Origin: a virus
Length of the DNA stretch: 64,000 bases
Direction: 5' to 3' (one strand)
Virus record (IMG/VR): IMGVR_UViG_3300048687_000070
Location: 24,185 to 88,184 of that record
The notes beneath the pieces were generated by a model, which was given only the letters and a program-made list of their open reading frames with translations, was not told where the DNA came from and made no database searches. Positions 29,412-38,562 of this stretch are shown here, in pieces; position 1 is the stretch's first letter; the number at the start of each line of letters is the position of its first letter. The position numbers were made by a program, and so were the translations under genes.

Positions 29412-29533
29412 GGGAGTCAAAATCACGGCGCAAGATCACTGGGGGACCGACGCGGCCAGTCAGGATGGCGCGCGCTCACTACGTACATAAGGGGCAGGCC
29501 TCCGACCTGCGGCGATGCCGAGGGGAGACGATC
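29412..29533. other. Candidate cos region
   Basis: 122 bases without a gene between the HNH and small terminase genes. It contains GGGGGAC and the interrupted inverted words CACTGG/CCAGT (29438-29452), with AT-richer flanks. Cohesive-end sites of actinophages commonly lie at this spot. No overhang can be defined from one sequence. Confidence 0.35.
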
Positions 29534-29998
29534 ATGCCTCGTACCGCCAAGCCGGCGACCCTGAAGTTGATCGAGGGCCGGGCGGTCGGCCGGGACTCCG
29601 GGGGCCGCAAGGTCGAGAAGGGGCCGGCCTTCAAGCGGGTCCCGCCGGAGGCCCCGGAGTGGCTGTCCGAGGAGGCGGCCGCGGAGTGGGAGCGGGTGAT
29701 GCCGGAGCTGTCCCGCCTGGATCTGGTGAAGGAGTCGGACCGGGCGGCCCTGGCGTCCTACTGCGAGGCGTGGGCGACGTTCCGCGAGGCGACGGAGACG
29801 GTTCAACGCGACGGTCTGACGATCGAGGCGCGGCAGGGAACGCTCGCGCACCCTGCGGTGGCGATCGCCCGCGCGGCGGGCCGCGAAGTGCGGTCGTGGG
29901 CGGCGCACTTCGGGCTGACTCCGTCGACGGAGCAGGCTCTGGCGCGAAGCGGGGGCGACGATGGCGACGAAGCGAACCCGTTCGCCGGCTCCGGCTGA
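29534..29998 (+). CDS. Terminase small subunit (P27-like)
   Basis: A 154-residue protein; ATG 29534 follows GAGGGGAG. It opens with a basic segment (RTAKPATLKLIEGRAVGRDS), then PEWLSEEAAAEWERVMPEL and YCEAWATFREATETV helices, the pattern of P27-type small terminases. It recognises phage DNA and recruits the large subunit, whose gene overlaps by 38 bases. Confidence 0.85.
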   Translation: MPRTAKPATLKLIEGRAVGRDSGGRKVEKGPAFKRVPPEAPEWLSEEAAAEWERVMPELSRLDLVKESDRAALASYCEAWATFREATETVQRDGLTIEARQGTLAHPAVAIARAAGREVRSWAAHFGLTPSTEQALARSGGDDGDEANPFAGSG

Positions 29999-31682
29999 GC
30001 TGGGGATCAGTGCCGAGGTCGCCTGGTACATGAAGGAGCGGGGTATCCCGCTGCCGGACTGCCCGCCGAAGGTGCAGACCCCGAATCCGGGCGAGGCGCC
30101 GGGTGCGGTGTTCGATCCGGCGAAGGTGGACCGGGTACTGACGTCGTTCCATCTGCTGCGGCACACGCAGGGCAAGTGGGCGGGCAAGCCGCTGGATCCG
30201 GATCCGTGGCAGGTGGCCTATGTGCTTGCGCCCGTCTTCGGGTGGGTGCGCTGGGACGACGAGGCCGAGGGCTACGTGCGGATCGTCCGCAAACTGTACG
30301 TGGACGTGCCACGGCGTAACGGTAAGACGACGCTGTCGGGAGGCATCGCCGTCTACCTGATGGCGGCGGACTCCGAGCCGGGCGCCCAGGTGTACGCCGC
30401 GGCGACCAGCGAGAAGCAGGCCCGGTACACGTTCGACCCGATCAAGACGATCGCGGAGCGGGCGCCGGCGTTGAAGGGCAACGTCAAGGCGTACACGAAG
30501 AAGATCACGCACCCGGCGTCGGGCTCATACTTCACGGTGGTCTCGTCGGTGGCGGAGGCCCTGCATGGGGCGAATGTCCACGGTGGCATCATCGACGAGC
30601 TGCACGTCCACAAGAGCCCGGATCTCGTCGAGACGATCGAGACGGGCACCGGCTCCAGGCGTCAGCCTCTCGTGGTGATCATCACGACGGCGGATGAGGG
30701 CAAGCAGGAGTCGATCTACGACCGGAAGCGGCAGTACATCGAGCAGCTGGCCCGCGGCTCCCTGCACGACCTGGACACCTACGGCGTGGTGTGGGGCGCG
30801 GACGAGGACGACAATCCTCACGACGAGGCGACCTGGCGCAAGGCGAACCCCGGCTACGGCGTATCCCCTTCGGCCGCGTACCTGCGCGGCGCGTCCGCCG
30901 AGGCCCAGCAGTCGCCCGCGGACCTGGCGAAGTTTCTGCGCCTGCACTTGGGTATCCGCACCAAGCAGTCGACGCGCTTCCTGATGATGGACTCCTGGGA
31001 CAACAACGCGGGCCTCGTCGACGAGGAGGCGCTGCGCGGCCGGGACACCTGGGGCGGCCTCGACCTCGCGTCGACGTCCGACCTGTGCGCGCTGTGCTGG
31101 CTGTTCCCGGACGACGAGACGGGAACGCTGGATGCGCTGTGGCGGTTCTGGACACCGGAGGACAACCTCAAGGCGCTGGACAAGCGCACCGCGGGCGCGG
31201 CGACGAAGTGGGTGCGGCAGGGCTACCTGACGACAACGCCCGGCAACGTCGCCGACTACGACTTCATCGTCGAGCAGATCAAGCGCGACCGGGACGCGTT
31301 CACGGTGAAGAGCATCGGCTACGACCCCTGGAACGCCTCGCAGTTGACGAACACACTGGTCGCGGAGCGGGCGCCGATGGTGAAGGTCCGGCAGGGCTTC
31401 GCCACCATGAGCCCGGTCTTGAAGGAGATTCAACGGCTGGTGCTGCAGGGCACCCCGCGGGCTCCGGCGTTGCGGCACGGCGGCCATCCGGTGGTGCGCT
31501 GGTGCGTCGACAACCTTGCCGTGACCATGGACCCGGCGGGCAATGTGAAGCCCGACAAGGCCAACTCGGGTGACAAGATCGATGGCGTGTCTGCGCTGGC
31601 CACCGCCATGGCAGAGATCGTGGCCCGGCCCCCGAAGCGGCGTTCCGCATACGAGGACGCCGACGAAATGATGATCGTGTGA
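29961..31682 (+). CDS. terL: Terminase large subunit
   Basis: A 573-residue protein of the HK97-type Terminase_1 family. The ATPase has Walker A VPRRNGKTT (116-124) and Walker B GGIIDE (208-213). The C-terminal RNase H-like nuclease has GGLDLASTSDL as its first acidic strand and KIDGVSALATAM near the end. It pumps DNA into proheads and cuts genome units. Length is normal and no frameshift is seen, so packaging is probably functional. Separate from the TraB-like motor at 21064. Confidence 0.95.
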   Translation: MATKRTRSPAPAELGISAEVAWYMKERGIPLPDCPPKVQTPNPGEAPGAVFDPAKVDRVLTSFHLLRHTQGKWAGKPLDPDPWQVAYVLAPVFGWVRWDDEAEGYVRIVRKLYVDVPRRNGKTTLSGGIAVYLMAADSEPGAQVYAAATSEKQARYTFDPIKTIAERAPALKGNVKAYTKKITHPASGSYFTVVSSVAEALHGANVHGGIIDELHVHKSPDLVETIETGTGSRRQPLVVIITTADEGKQESIYDRKRQYIEQLARGSLHDLDTYGVVWGADEDDNPHDEATWRKANPGYGVSPSAAYLRGASAEAQQSPADLAKFLRLHLGIRTKQSTRFLMMDSWDNNAGLVDEEALRGRDTWGGLDLASTSDLCALCWLFPDDETGTLDALWRFWTPEDNLKALDKRTAGAATKWVRQGYLTTTPGNVADYDFIVEQIKRDRDAFTVKSIGYDPWNASQLTNTLVAERAPMVKVRQGFATMSPVLKEIQRLVLQGTPRAPALRHGGHPVVRWCVDNLAVTMDPAGNVKPDKANSGDKIDGVSALATAMAEIVARPPKRRSAYEDADEMMIV

Positions 31683-31694
31683 CGGGGGTGGGCT

Positions 31695-31913
31695 GTGTTC
31701 GCGTGGCGTCGTACCGCAGTGCGTAAGCGGGTTGTGGTGAACCTGGCGGACAAGGCTTTCTCCGGGGTGCTGTGGGCGCAGCGCGGCCCGCTCCTGGTCC
31801 TGCGCGACGTGGAACTGCTGGAGGCCGGCCGGGAGGCTGCGCGGGTGGATGGCGAGGTCGTCGTGGAGCGGTCCCGCATCGAGTTCACCCAGGTGCTGGC
31901 GGGCGGTGGCTGA
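31695..31913 (+). CDS. Small protein between terminase and portal
   Basis: A 72-residue protein, GTG 31695. Beta-rich (RKRVVVNLADKAFSGVL, LLVLRDVELLEA). Small genes at this place are frequent in HK97-type phages of actinobacteria; their role is unclear. The last base of the stop is the first of the portal start. Confidence 0.65.
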   Translation: MFAWRRTAVRKRVVVNLADKAFSGVLWAQRGPLLVLRDVELLEAGREAARVDGEVVVERSRIEFTQVLAGGG

Positions 31914-33847
31914 TGGCGTTCGTGGTGTCCTCTGGGCAGATGCAGCTGACGGGTGCGGGGTCGCTGCTGTCGTATGGGGCGGCGTCGCCGCTGTCGCAGG
32001 CATCGTGGGAATACGCGGCGATGTGGCGGGCTCAGCCGCAGGTGCGCACGGTGGTCAACTTCCTGGCCAGGAACATTGCGCAGCTCGGCCTGCACACGTA
32101 CCGCCGGGTGTCGGACACGGACCGGCAGCGCCTGACGGATCATCCTGTGGCGCAGCTCCTCGGCGAGCCGCTGCCACGGGTGACGACATACCGGCTCATT
32201 GAGCGCCTGATCTCGGATCTGGCGATCTACGACGAGGCGTACTGGATCAAATGGAATCGTGACGGCCGCCGACTGCTGCTCCCGGTCCCGCCCACGCTGA
32301 TCCGCCCCTCTGAGGGCAACTGGGTCGCACCCAAGGAGTACGTGACGGCCGGCGGGATCAAGTTCGATCCGGAGCAGGTCGTGCACTTCCACGGCTATTC
32401 GCCGGAGGATCTAGTCGTCGGGGCCTCGCCGTTGGATGCCCTGCGTGCGCTGCTCCTTGAGGAGAGCGAGTCGACGAAGCAGCGGGCCGCGATGTGGCGC
32501 AACGGCGCCCGCGCGACCGGTGTGCTGGTGCGTCCCGCGGATGCCGAACCGTGGTCGCCGGAGGCGAAGCGGCGGTTCGGTGAGATGTGGCGGACGTTCT
32601 CGCAGGGGGGTGGCGCCGAGGGCGGTACGCCGATCCTTGAGGACGGCATGACGTATGACCAGATCGCGATCGATCCGCAGCGCGCCCAGTACATCGAGTC
32701 CCGCAAGCTGTCGCGCGAGGAGGTCGCTGCGGCCTACCACATTCCTCCGCCGCTGGTCGGGATCCTGGATCACGCGACGTACTCGAACATCACCGAGCAG
32801 CACAAGATTCTCTATCAGGACACGCTCGGCCCTTGGCTGACGATGGTGCAGCAGGAGGTTTCGGCGAACCTGCTCTCCGACCTGCCGGACAGCAAGGACG
32901 TCTACGTCGAGTTCAACATCGCGGAGAAAATGCGCGGGAGCTTCGAGGAGCAGGCCGCCGCCGCGTCGACGGCGACGGGCGGGCCGTGGATGACCCGCAA
33001 TGAGCAGCGCGCCCGGTTCAATCTGCCGCAACTGCCGGACGGCGACGAGCTGATCACGCCGATGAACGTCACCGAGGGCGGGATGGCATCACCTCGGGAC
33101 ACCGCGCCGGAGCCTGACGCACTCCCAAAAGCGCGAGCCCGGCAGGTGACCACCAAGGCCGGGCAGCCTTCGGAGGCGTCTCCGCTCGATGACCTGCGCG
33201 AGCAGTTCGCGACGGAGCTCGGTGGTCTCACCGACGCGCAGTTCGCCGACCTTGTCGAGTCGGCGCCGGGTGGCGTGGATACGGTGAGGGCCTGGTGGGA
33301 GAGCGGGCGCGCGGTGCGCCAGGCCCGCTTCCTGAAGGTCATCAACGACTACATGGTCCGCGCTGGCCTGCTTGCAGCGCGCCGCGTCCTGGATGAGTTC
33401 AACGCGTCCGGAGATGGCTGGTCCGCAGAGGTGATGGATCCCTGGCTGGCCGCGGCGGCACTGCACCACGCGGAACTGCATGACGCGGCCGGCCAGCAGG
33501 CGGCGGTGGAGGCGGCCGAAGCCCCGACCGAGGAGGGCGGCATCGCGGGCGCCCTGCTTCTGGCCGGCGGCCTGTGGGCGCTGGCCGCACTGCGGCGCAG
33601 CGAGACCGCGGTGACCGAGGCGGTGTCCTTCGGTGGTCACGATGCCGCGACGGCGTCCGGACTGAGCCACAAGGAGTGGCACACGACGAGCGGTCATCCC
33701 CGCTCGCAGCATGCCGCCTTGAACGGGGAGAAGGTCCCCGTCGACGCCCTGTTCTCCAACGGGCTGCGTTGGCCCGGCGATGCGACGGGCGATGCGGATG
33801 AGACAGCGAACTGCCGCTGCGTATTGACGTATTCACTGACGGAGTAG
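31913..33847 (+). CDS. Portal protein fused to MuF-type head protein
   Basis: A 644-residue protein joining two usually separate proteins. Residues 1-420 are an HK97-type portal: QVRTVVNFLARNIAQL, VVHFHGYSPED, LSREEVAAAYHIPPPLVGI. Residues ~470-644 resemble the Mu gpF minor head domain, ending with HKEWHTTSGHPRSQH and NCRCVLTY. The portal forms the 12-mer DNA gate; MuF domains help head assembly. Fusion would place twelve MuF domains at the portal vertex. No stop or shift separates them. Confidence 0.85.
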   Translation: MAFVVSSGQMQLTGAGSLLSYGAASPLSQASWEYAAMWRAQPQVRTVVNFLARNIAQLGLHTYRRVSDTDRQRLTDHPVAQLLGEPLPRVTTYRLIERLISDLAIYDEAYWIKWNRDGRRLLLPVPPTLIRPSEGNWVAPKEYVTAGGIKFDPEQVVHFHGYSPEDLVVGASPLDALRALLLEESESTKQRAAMWRNGARATGVLVRPADAEPWSPEAKRRFGEMWRTFSQGGGAEGGTPILEDGMTYDQIAIDPQRAQYIESRKLSREEVAAAYHIPPPLVGILDHATYSNITEQHKILYQDTLGPWLTMVQQEVSANLLSDLPDSKDVYVEFNIAEKMRGSFEEQAAAASTATGGPWMTRNEQRARFNLPQLPDGDELITPMNVTEGGMASPRDTAPEPDALPKARARQVTTKAGQPSEASPLDDLREQFATELGGLTDAQFADLVESAPGGVDTVRAWWESGRAVRQARFLKVINDYMVRAGLLAARRVLDEFNASGDGWSAEVMDPWLAAAALHHAELHDAAGQQAAVEAAEAPTEEGGIAGALLLAGGLWALAALRRSETAVTEAVSFGGHDAATASGLSHKEWHTTSGHPRSQHAALNGEKVPVDALFSNGLRWPGDATGDADETANCRCVLTYSLTE

Positions 33848-33849
33848 CC

Positions 33850-34737
33850 ATGCGGATCAAATCCTGCCCGGTGCGGATCAAGGCCGCGGGCACCCATGAA
33901 GGCACCGACGAGGGCGTGTTCGAGGCCATCGTCGCCGCCTACAACCTGGACAGCGTCGGCGACAAGATCGCGCCGGGCGCATTCGCCGAGACCCTCGCCG
34001 AGTGGAAGGGGCGCGGCGACCCGATCCCGGTCCTGTGGTCGCACATGTCCCACGACCCCGAGTACCACATCGGCTACGTCGAGGATGCCGAGGAGCGCCC
34101 TGAGGGCCTGTGGGTGAAGGCCCGCATCGACCTCGACGAGGGCACGAAGGCCGCCCAGGTCTACAAGCTGATGAAGGGCCGCCGGGTCACCCAGTTCTCC
34201 TTCGCCTACGACGTGGAAGAGGGCTCCTGGGTCGACGAGAAGGAAGGCCCCGGCCACTACGAGCTGCGCAAGCTGAAGCTGTACGAGGTGGGCCCGACAC
34301 TGATCGGAGCCAATCAGGCCACCGAGCTGCTGGACGTGAAGTCCGCGGCCGGTGCCTCTCTGCGCATCGCCATGGACGGCGCGACCACGCAGTTCGCCGA
34401 CGAGGCGTGCACGGCCGTCGAGAAGGCCATGGACGACCACCTCACGCACGTGCGCGAGGCCGTGACCGCGGCCATCGACGCCAAGGCTGGCAGGACGCTG
34501 TCGGCCGCCAACGAGGAACGCGTTCGTGAGATCGCGCGCCTTTCCACGGAGCTGCTGGACTCCCTGCCCTCCAGCACCGAAGACGCCGAGAAGGCCACGC
34601 CGACCCCGCCTGAGTCCGCCTCGCCGCAGGAGCCTGCGGCCAAGGCCGACGAGCAGGCCCGGCCCGGAACCGCCTCGCTCCGTCTGCGCACCGACATCGA
34701 GGTTTTCGCCCTCGGTGCCTCCACGCTCACGGACTGA
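33850..34737 (+). CDS. HK97-family prohead protease with C-terminal scaffold
   Basis: A 295-residue protein. Residues 1-160 are the U35/S78 protease, with candidate catalytic His65 (LWSHMS) and Ser117 (VTQFSFAYDV) and the KLYEVGPTLIGAN segment. The long helical and disordered C-terminus (about 165-295, with ETPPE-like acidic repeats) probably works as scaffold and is removed on maturation. It cleaves the capsid N-terminal delta domain. Confidence 0.9.
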   Translation: MRIKSCPVRIKAAGTHEGTDEGVFEAIVAAYNLDSVGDKIAPGAFAETLAEWKGRGDPIPVLWSHMSHDPEYHIGYVEDAEERPEGLWVKARIDLDEGTKAAQVYKLMKGRRVTQFSFAYDVEEGSWVDEKEGPGHYELRKLKLYEVGPTLIGANQATELLDVKSAAGASLRIAMDGATTQFADEACTAVEKAMDDHLTHVREAVTAAIDAKAGRTLSAANEERVREIARLSTELLDSLPSSTEDAEKATPTPPESASPQEPAAKADEQARPGTASLRLRTDIEVFALGASTLTD

Positions 34738-34746
34738 GGAGACTCA

Positions 34747-36057
34747 ATGAGCAAGGTCAAGGAGCTCACGGACGAGCTCACGCATCACTTGAAGGCCCTG
34801 CAGGACATCTCGGCGAAGACCGAGGAAGAGAACCGGGACTTCACCGACGAGGAGCGTTCGCTCGTCGTCGAGCACATGGAAAAGGCCAAGGCCGCCAAGG
34901 AGTCTCTGACCCAGGCCAAGGCGGACGGCGACATGCTGAAGGCCATCGCCGAGCTCGGTGACAGCATCGGTGTCACCGAGACCAAGAGCGAGAAGCGCAC
35001 CCCGTCCGGGCTGATCGTGCCCGAGCGCAAGAGCGTTGGCGAGCACTACGTCGACTCGCCGGAGTACAAGAGCCTGCTGGCCACCGCCCCCAACGGAGGG
35101 TTCGGCGCCAAGCAGCGCGTGCAGTCCCTGCCGACCGGGTTCAAGAGCCTGGTCACCGGCACCTCGGACACCTCCGGCGGCGCGTTCGTGCAGAACGACT
35201 ACCTCGGCCTGCAGGTCGCCGCAGACGCCTTCCAGCGCCCGCTGACCCTGCGCGACGTCGTCACGTCCGGCACGACGACGTCCGACACCGTCGAGTACGT
35301 GCGGATGACCAGCTACACCAACAACGCGGCCCCGGTGGCGGAGGCCACGTCGTCGGCAGCCCCGACGGCTCCGGGCGGAGCGGGCGCCCTGGTCAACAAC
35401 GCGGGGGGCGGCTACAAGCCGGAGTCGGCGCTGGCCGCGGCGAAGGTCACCACGCCGGTCCGCACGATCGCCCACTGGATCCCGATCACGAAACGGGCCC
35501 TGTCGGACGCCGCGCAGATCCGCACCCTCATCGACGCCTTCCTCCGCTACGGCCTGGAGGAGGAGCTCGAAGACCAGATGATCGGCGGTGACGGCACCGG
35601 CGAGAACTTCGAGGGCCTCGGCAACGTGTCAGGCGTGCAGGCGCAGGCCTGGGACACCAACGCGCTCACCACGCTACGCAAGGCCAAGACGAAGGTCCGC
35701 CTCGTCGGCCGCTCGCTGGCCAACGCCTACCTGCTCAACCCGGCCGACCTGGAGTCCATCGACCTCCTGCAGGACAACGAGGCCCGCTACTACTTCGGCG
35801 GCCCTGCCGGCGTCGGCACTGCAGGCACCCTGTGGGGCCTGCCGGTCATCGAGACCGAGGCCGTCCCCTCAGGCGTCGGCTACGTCGGCGACTTCCGCAA
35901 GGCGATCCTGTGGGACCGCGAGCAGGCATCGATCAGCGTCACCGACAGCCACGCCGACTTCTTCGTCCGCAACCTCGTCGCGATCCTCGCCGAGATGCGG
36001 GCCGCGTTCGGCGTCATCCAGCCCAACGCCTTCGTCGAGGTCGACCTCACCGCCTAA
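34747..36057 (+). CDS. Major capsid protein (HK97 fold)
   Basis: A 436-residue protein. Residues 1-100 are a charged coiled coil (delta domain; KVKELTDELTHHLKALQDIS). The HK97-fold body follows: E-loop region near TSGTTTSDTVEYVRMT, spine and P-domain strands, and the family's GLEEELEDQMIGGDGTG and AILWDREQASISVTDSHADF segments. It builds the icosahedral head. High C-ending codon use fits strong expression. Confidence 0.95.
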   Translation: MSKVKELTDELTHHLKALQDISAKTEEENRDFTDEERSLVVEHMEKAKAAKESLTQAKADGDMLKAIAELGDSIGVTETKSEKRTPSGLIVPERKSVGEHYVDSPEYKSLLATAPNGGFGAKQRVQSLPTGFKSLVTGTSDTSGGAFVQNDYLGLQVAADAFQRPLTLRDVVTSGTTTSDTVEYVRMTSYTNNAAPVAEATSSAAPTAPGGAGALVNNAGGGYKPESALAAAKVTTPVRTIAHWIPITKRALSDAAQIRTLIDAFLRYGLEEELEDQMIGGDGTGENFEGLGNVSGVQAQAWDTNALTTLRKAKTKVRLVGRSLANAYLLNPADLESIDLLQDNEARYYFGGPAGVGTAGTLWGLPVIETEAVPSGVGYVGDFRKAILWDREQASISVTDSHADFFVRNLVAILAEMRAAFGVIQPNAFVEVDLTA

Positions 36058-36067
36058 GGAGGCTGAC

Positions 36068-36280
36068 ATGACGTACCTGAATGCAGCCGCCGGCGCGGCC
36101 CGGGAGGGCAAGCAGACGGCGGCCGTCGCCGACGCAGGCGCGGCGACCTCGGTTGTCGCCGCTGGGGCCAACCCGACGAAGGCCGAGTACGACGCGCTGC
36201 GTGCCGACTATCTGGCGCTGCGCACCAAGGTCAACGCGCTGCTGGCGGCGATGCGCACGTCCGGCCAGCTCGCGCCGTGA
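36068..36280 (+). CDS. Small Ala-rich head-associated protein
   Basis: A 70-residue protein with AAGGAGG before ATG 36068. Ala/Gly-rich N-terminus and a C-terminal helix (AEYDALRADYLALRTKVNALL) typical of trimerising head-fibre or decoration proteins. Placement after the capsid gene supports that. Confidence 0.65.
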   Translation: MTYLNAAAGAAREGKQTAAVADAGAATSVVAAGANPTKAEYDALRADYLALRTKVNALLAAMRTSGQLAP

Positions 36281-36621
36281 CGCTCATCAACTCGCGGATG
36301 GTTCGAGGGCGGTGTCCGTGCGGCGCCGAGCATGCGGCGTGCGGTCCGCCCTCCACCAGTCAGCCGGTCCTCGAACATCTGGAGGTGGCCGCCGTGGGCG
36401 GACCGCTGAAGAAGTACACCGTCACCTCGGCCAGCGGCGTCGAAACGGTCATGAAGCTCAACCAGGCCGACGCCCGATTCCATGGCGTCCTGGGCGAGCC
36501 GGAGCCTGCTCCTGTCGCAGGCGAGGGCGAAGAGAAGGCCCCCGTGAAGAAGCGCGCCACCAGCAACAAGGCCCGGACCGCGGCCAACAAGGACGGCGGT
36601 ACGAACGGTGGCGACGACTGA
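36277..36621 (+). CDS. Small head-region protein, unknown
   Basis: A 114-residue protein starting at GTG 36277. An early CPCGAEHAAC motif may bind zinc. The middle (LKKYTVTSASGVETVMKL) matches a short conserved stretch found in many phage head-tail proteins; the tail is Lys/Ala-rich. Role unclear. Confidence 0.6.
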   Translation: MTLINSRMVRGRCPCGAEHAACGPPSTSQPVLEHLEVAAVGGPLKKYTVTSASGVETVMKLNQADARFHGVLGEPEPAPVAGEGEEKAPVKKRATSNKARTAANKDGGTNGGDD

Positions 36622-37162
36622 TTATCTGGCCGAACCGGCAGACCTGGCGATCTGGCTGGGCGTACCGGCCACGGACCCGAAGCTGCTACAGGCCCTGGCC
36701 GCGGCATCCAGCCGGTTCCGCGGCCAGGTTCGCCACCACGTCTCACTCGTCACCGACGACCTCCTGACGCTGGACGGCAACGGCTCGCGGTCGGTCCTGT
36801 TGCCCGCCGAGCCGGTCGCTGCCGTCACCTCGCTGCTACTGAACGGCGACCCGCTCGTGGACGGTACGGACTTCGAATGGTCCGAGGACGGCTATGTACG
36901 GCGCCTGGGCTGCGGCCTGTGGCCCAACAAGCTGCGCTGCATCCGGATCACGTACAGCCACGGCTACGCCGAGATTCCGGAGGACATCGCGGAGGCTGTT
37001 ATCGATCAGGCGCGCGCCCAGCACGCTGTCCGACCTGGTGTGCAGTCCGTACAGGTGGGCGGCCAGTCGGTGGCGTTCGGCGCCCAGGCGTCGATCGGCG
37101 TGACCGCGCAGTGGTCGGCTGCGGTCGCCAAGTACCGGCTCAACCGGGGTGACCGGACATGA
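36608..37162 (+). CDS. Head-tail connector (gp6/adaptor-like)
   Basis: A 184-residue protein, GTG 36608, overlapping the previous gene by 14 bases. It begins with DYLAEPADLAIWLGVPATDP and has the ASSRFRGQVRHHV helix, LLPAEPVAAVTSLLLNG strand and ITYSHGYAEIPEDI segment of head-completion adaptors that bind below the portal ring. Confidence 0.8.
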   Translation: MATTDYLAEPADLAIWLGVPATDPKLLQALAAASSRFRGQVRHHVSLVTDDLLTLDGNGSRSVLLPAEPVAAVTSLLLNGDPLVDGTDFEWSEDGYVRRLGCGLWPNKLRCIRITYSHGYAEIPEDIAEAVIDQARAQHAVRPGVQSVQVGGQSVAFGAQASIGVTAQWSAAVAKYRLNRGDRT

Positions 37163-37512
37163 CGCTGATGTTCGAACAGGCCATCGTCATCGTGAGGGCC
37201 CCGCTCGTCGCGGACCGCTACCAGAACAAGACGCGGGACTGGAGCAACGCTGCCCGTGTTCCCGTCGAGGGCGTCAACGTACAGCCGGCTGGCGCTCCCG
37301 TGCGCTCCGAGGAGGACACCGTGGACCGGCAGACCACGGTCACCACATGGACCCTGCAGACACGGGAGGGCGTCGACCTCGATCTGATGGCGACGGACCG
37401 GGTCGAGTTCGACGGCATGACGTTGGAAGTCGACGGCAAGGTCGGGCGCTGGCCCGATCCGTTCACCGGAGCCGTGCACCACGTCGAGGCCCGGCTGAAG
37501 GAGATCGACTAA
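37159..37512 (+). CDS. Head closure/stopper protein
   Basis: A 117-residue beta protein starting in overlap (ATGA). It has an IVIVRAPLVADRYQNKTRDW start, TTWTLQTREGVDLDLMA strands and a VDGKVGRWPDPFTG end, as in small stopper proteins placed between adaptor and tail-completion genes. The call is by position and length. Confidence 0.7.
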   Translation: MTLMFEQAIVIVRAPLVADRYQNKTRDWSNAARVPVEGVNVQPAGAPVRSEEDTVDRQTTVTTWTLQTREGVDLDLMATDRVEFDGMTLEVDGKVGRWPDPFTGAVHHVEARLKEID

Positions 37513-37880
37513 TGGCCCGCACCCAGTTCATCCTGGACCGGCGCATGTTCAGTCAGATCGCTTCCAGTCCCGAGATGGCCGCGTACCTGCTCGCCCTGGC
37601 CAATCGCGGCAAGGCGATCGCGGACGCGCTTGCCCCGTCCTATAGCGGCCCGACCTGGGGCGGCGGGACACGCGCGAACGACTACAAACGATCTCTGGAA
37701 GCGAAGTTGGACCGCACCAGCTTCGGCTGGCGCAGCGAGATCGCAGCGAACGTCGCCTACGCCGTGCAGGTCGAGTTCGGCACCGGCCGCCCGTACACGT
37801 CCCAGGAGCGCCCCCAGGAAGGCCATTCACCGAAGTGGCGAACGCTGGGCCGCTCCCTGGAAGCCCTGAGGAGCACCTGA
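37512..37880 (+). CDS. Tail completion / neck protein (HK97 gp10-like)
   Basis: A 122-residue protein. AYLLALANRGKAIADALAP helix, RTSFGWRSEIAANVAYAVQVEFGTG and a C-terminal HSPKWRTLGRSLEAL segment match the gp10-like neck family (the 'ANVAYAxxxEFGT' motif). It joins the head connector to the tail. Confidence 0.8.
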   Translation: MARTQFILDRRMFSQIASSPEMAAYLLALANRGKAIADALAPSYSGPTWGGGTRANDYKRSLEAKLDRTSFGWRSEIAANVAYAVQVEFGTGRPYTSQERPQEGHSPKWRTLGRSLEALRST

Positions 37881-38083
37881 TGCCCCGTATCAAGCTCGCC
37901 CACTGGCTGGGCTCTCGCAGGCCCGGCGACGAGATCGACGTGAGCGACGGGGAGGCTGCCGCGCTCGCGCGCGACGGCCGTGTCGCAGAGGTCGTCGCAC
38001 CGCCTGCAGCGCTCATGCCAGAGCCCGCCCGGGAGGCGCCGGCCGAGCCCGAGCCTGTTGTGACGGGCCGCAAGCGGCGATGA
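37880..38083 (+). CDS. Small neck-region protein
   Basis: A 67-residue protein with a basic start (PRIKLAHWLGSRRPGDEIDV), a short helix and a Pro/Glu-rich tail. Small genes of this type occur between neck and terminator genes in Streptomyces phages. Unknown function. Confidence 0.6.
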   Translation: MPRIKLAHWLGSRRPGDEIDVSDGEAAALARDGRVAEVVAPPAALMPEPAREAPAEPEPVVTGRKRR

Positions 38084-38481
38084 CGCTGCCGGTGGCGCCG
38101 ATGCCCGACGTCGAGCAGGTGGCCATCGGCCTGCTGTCCGAGGTCCTCGATCCTGCGGTGACGGTCACGAGCGAGTGGCCGGAGGGGCTCGCACAAACCC
38201 TGCCGGTCGTCGCCGTATCCCTCGGCCCCGGAGGCGGATCCGGCGTCAAGGCGGTGACCGCCAACCGCGGACTCGACATCGACATCCTCGCCGAGACGAA
38301 GGGCGAGGCGTTCGACTTGGCGGCGCTCGTCTCCGCTCAGCTTCTGGCAGCGCAGGGCACGGTCCGGCCCGGCGCCCGCATCTACGGCGTTGAGGAGACC
38401 AGCCTCATCTGGCTGCCTGACCAGGTCACGAACATCCCCCGCTATGTGCTGGTGATGTCCCTGGTGGTTCGCCCCGCGTAG
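38080..38481 (+). CDS. Tail terminator protein
   Basis: A 133-residue protein with the alpha/beta look of tail terminators (gpU-like): VEQVAIGLLSEVLDPAVTV, LPVVAVSLGPGG, FDLAALVSAQLLAAQ, and strand-rich end YVLVMSLVVRPA. It caps the tail tube and precedes the tube gene, the usual order. Confidence 0.75.
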   Translation: MTLPVAPMPDVEQVAIGLLSEVLDPAVTVTSEWPEGLAQTLPVVAVSLGPGGGSGVKAVTANRGLDIDILAETKGEAFDLAALVSAQLLAAQGTVRPGARIYGVEETSLIWLPDQVTNIPRYVLVMSLVVRPA

Positions 38482-38562
38482 CTCGACCAACCCGCGCTCC
38501 CTCACCCATTTCACCCGTCGGCGTGTGGCCGTGCGGGTCCTCGCTATGCCTGGAGGCATCCC

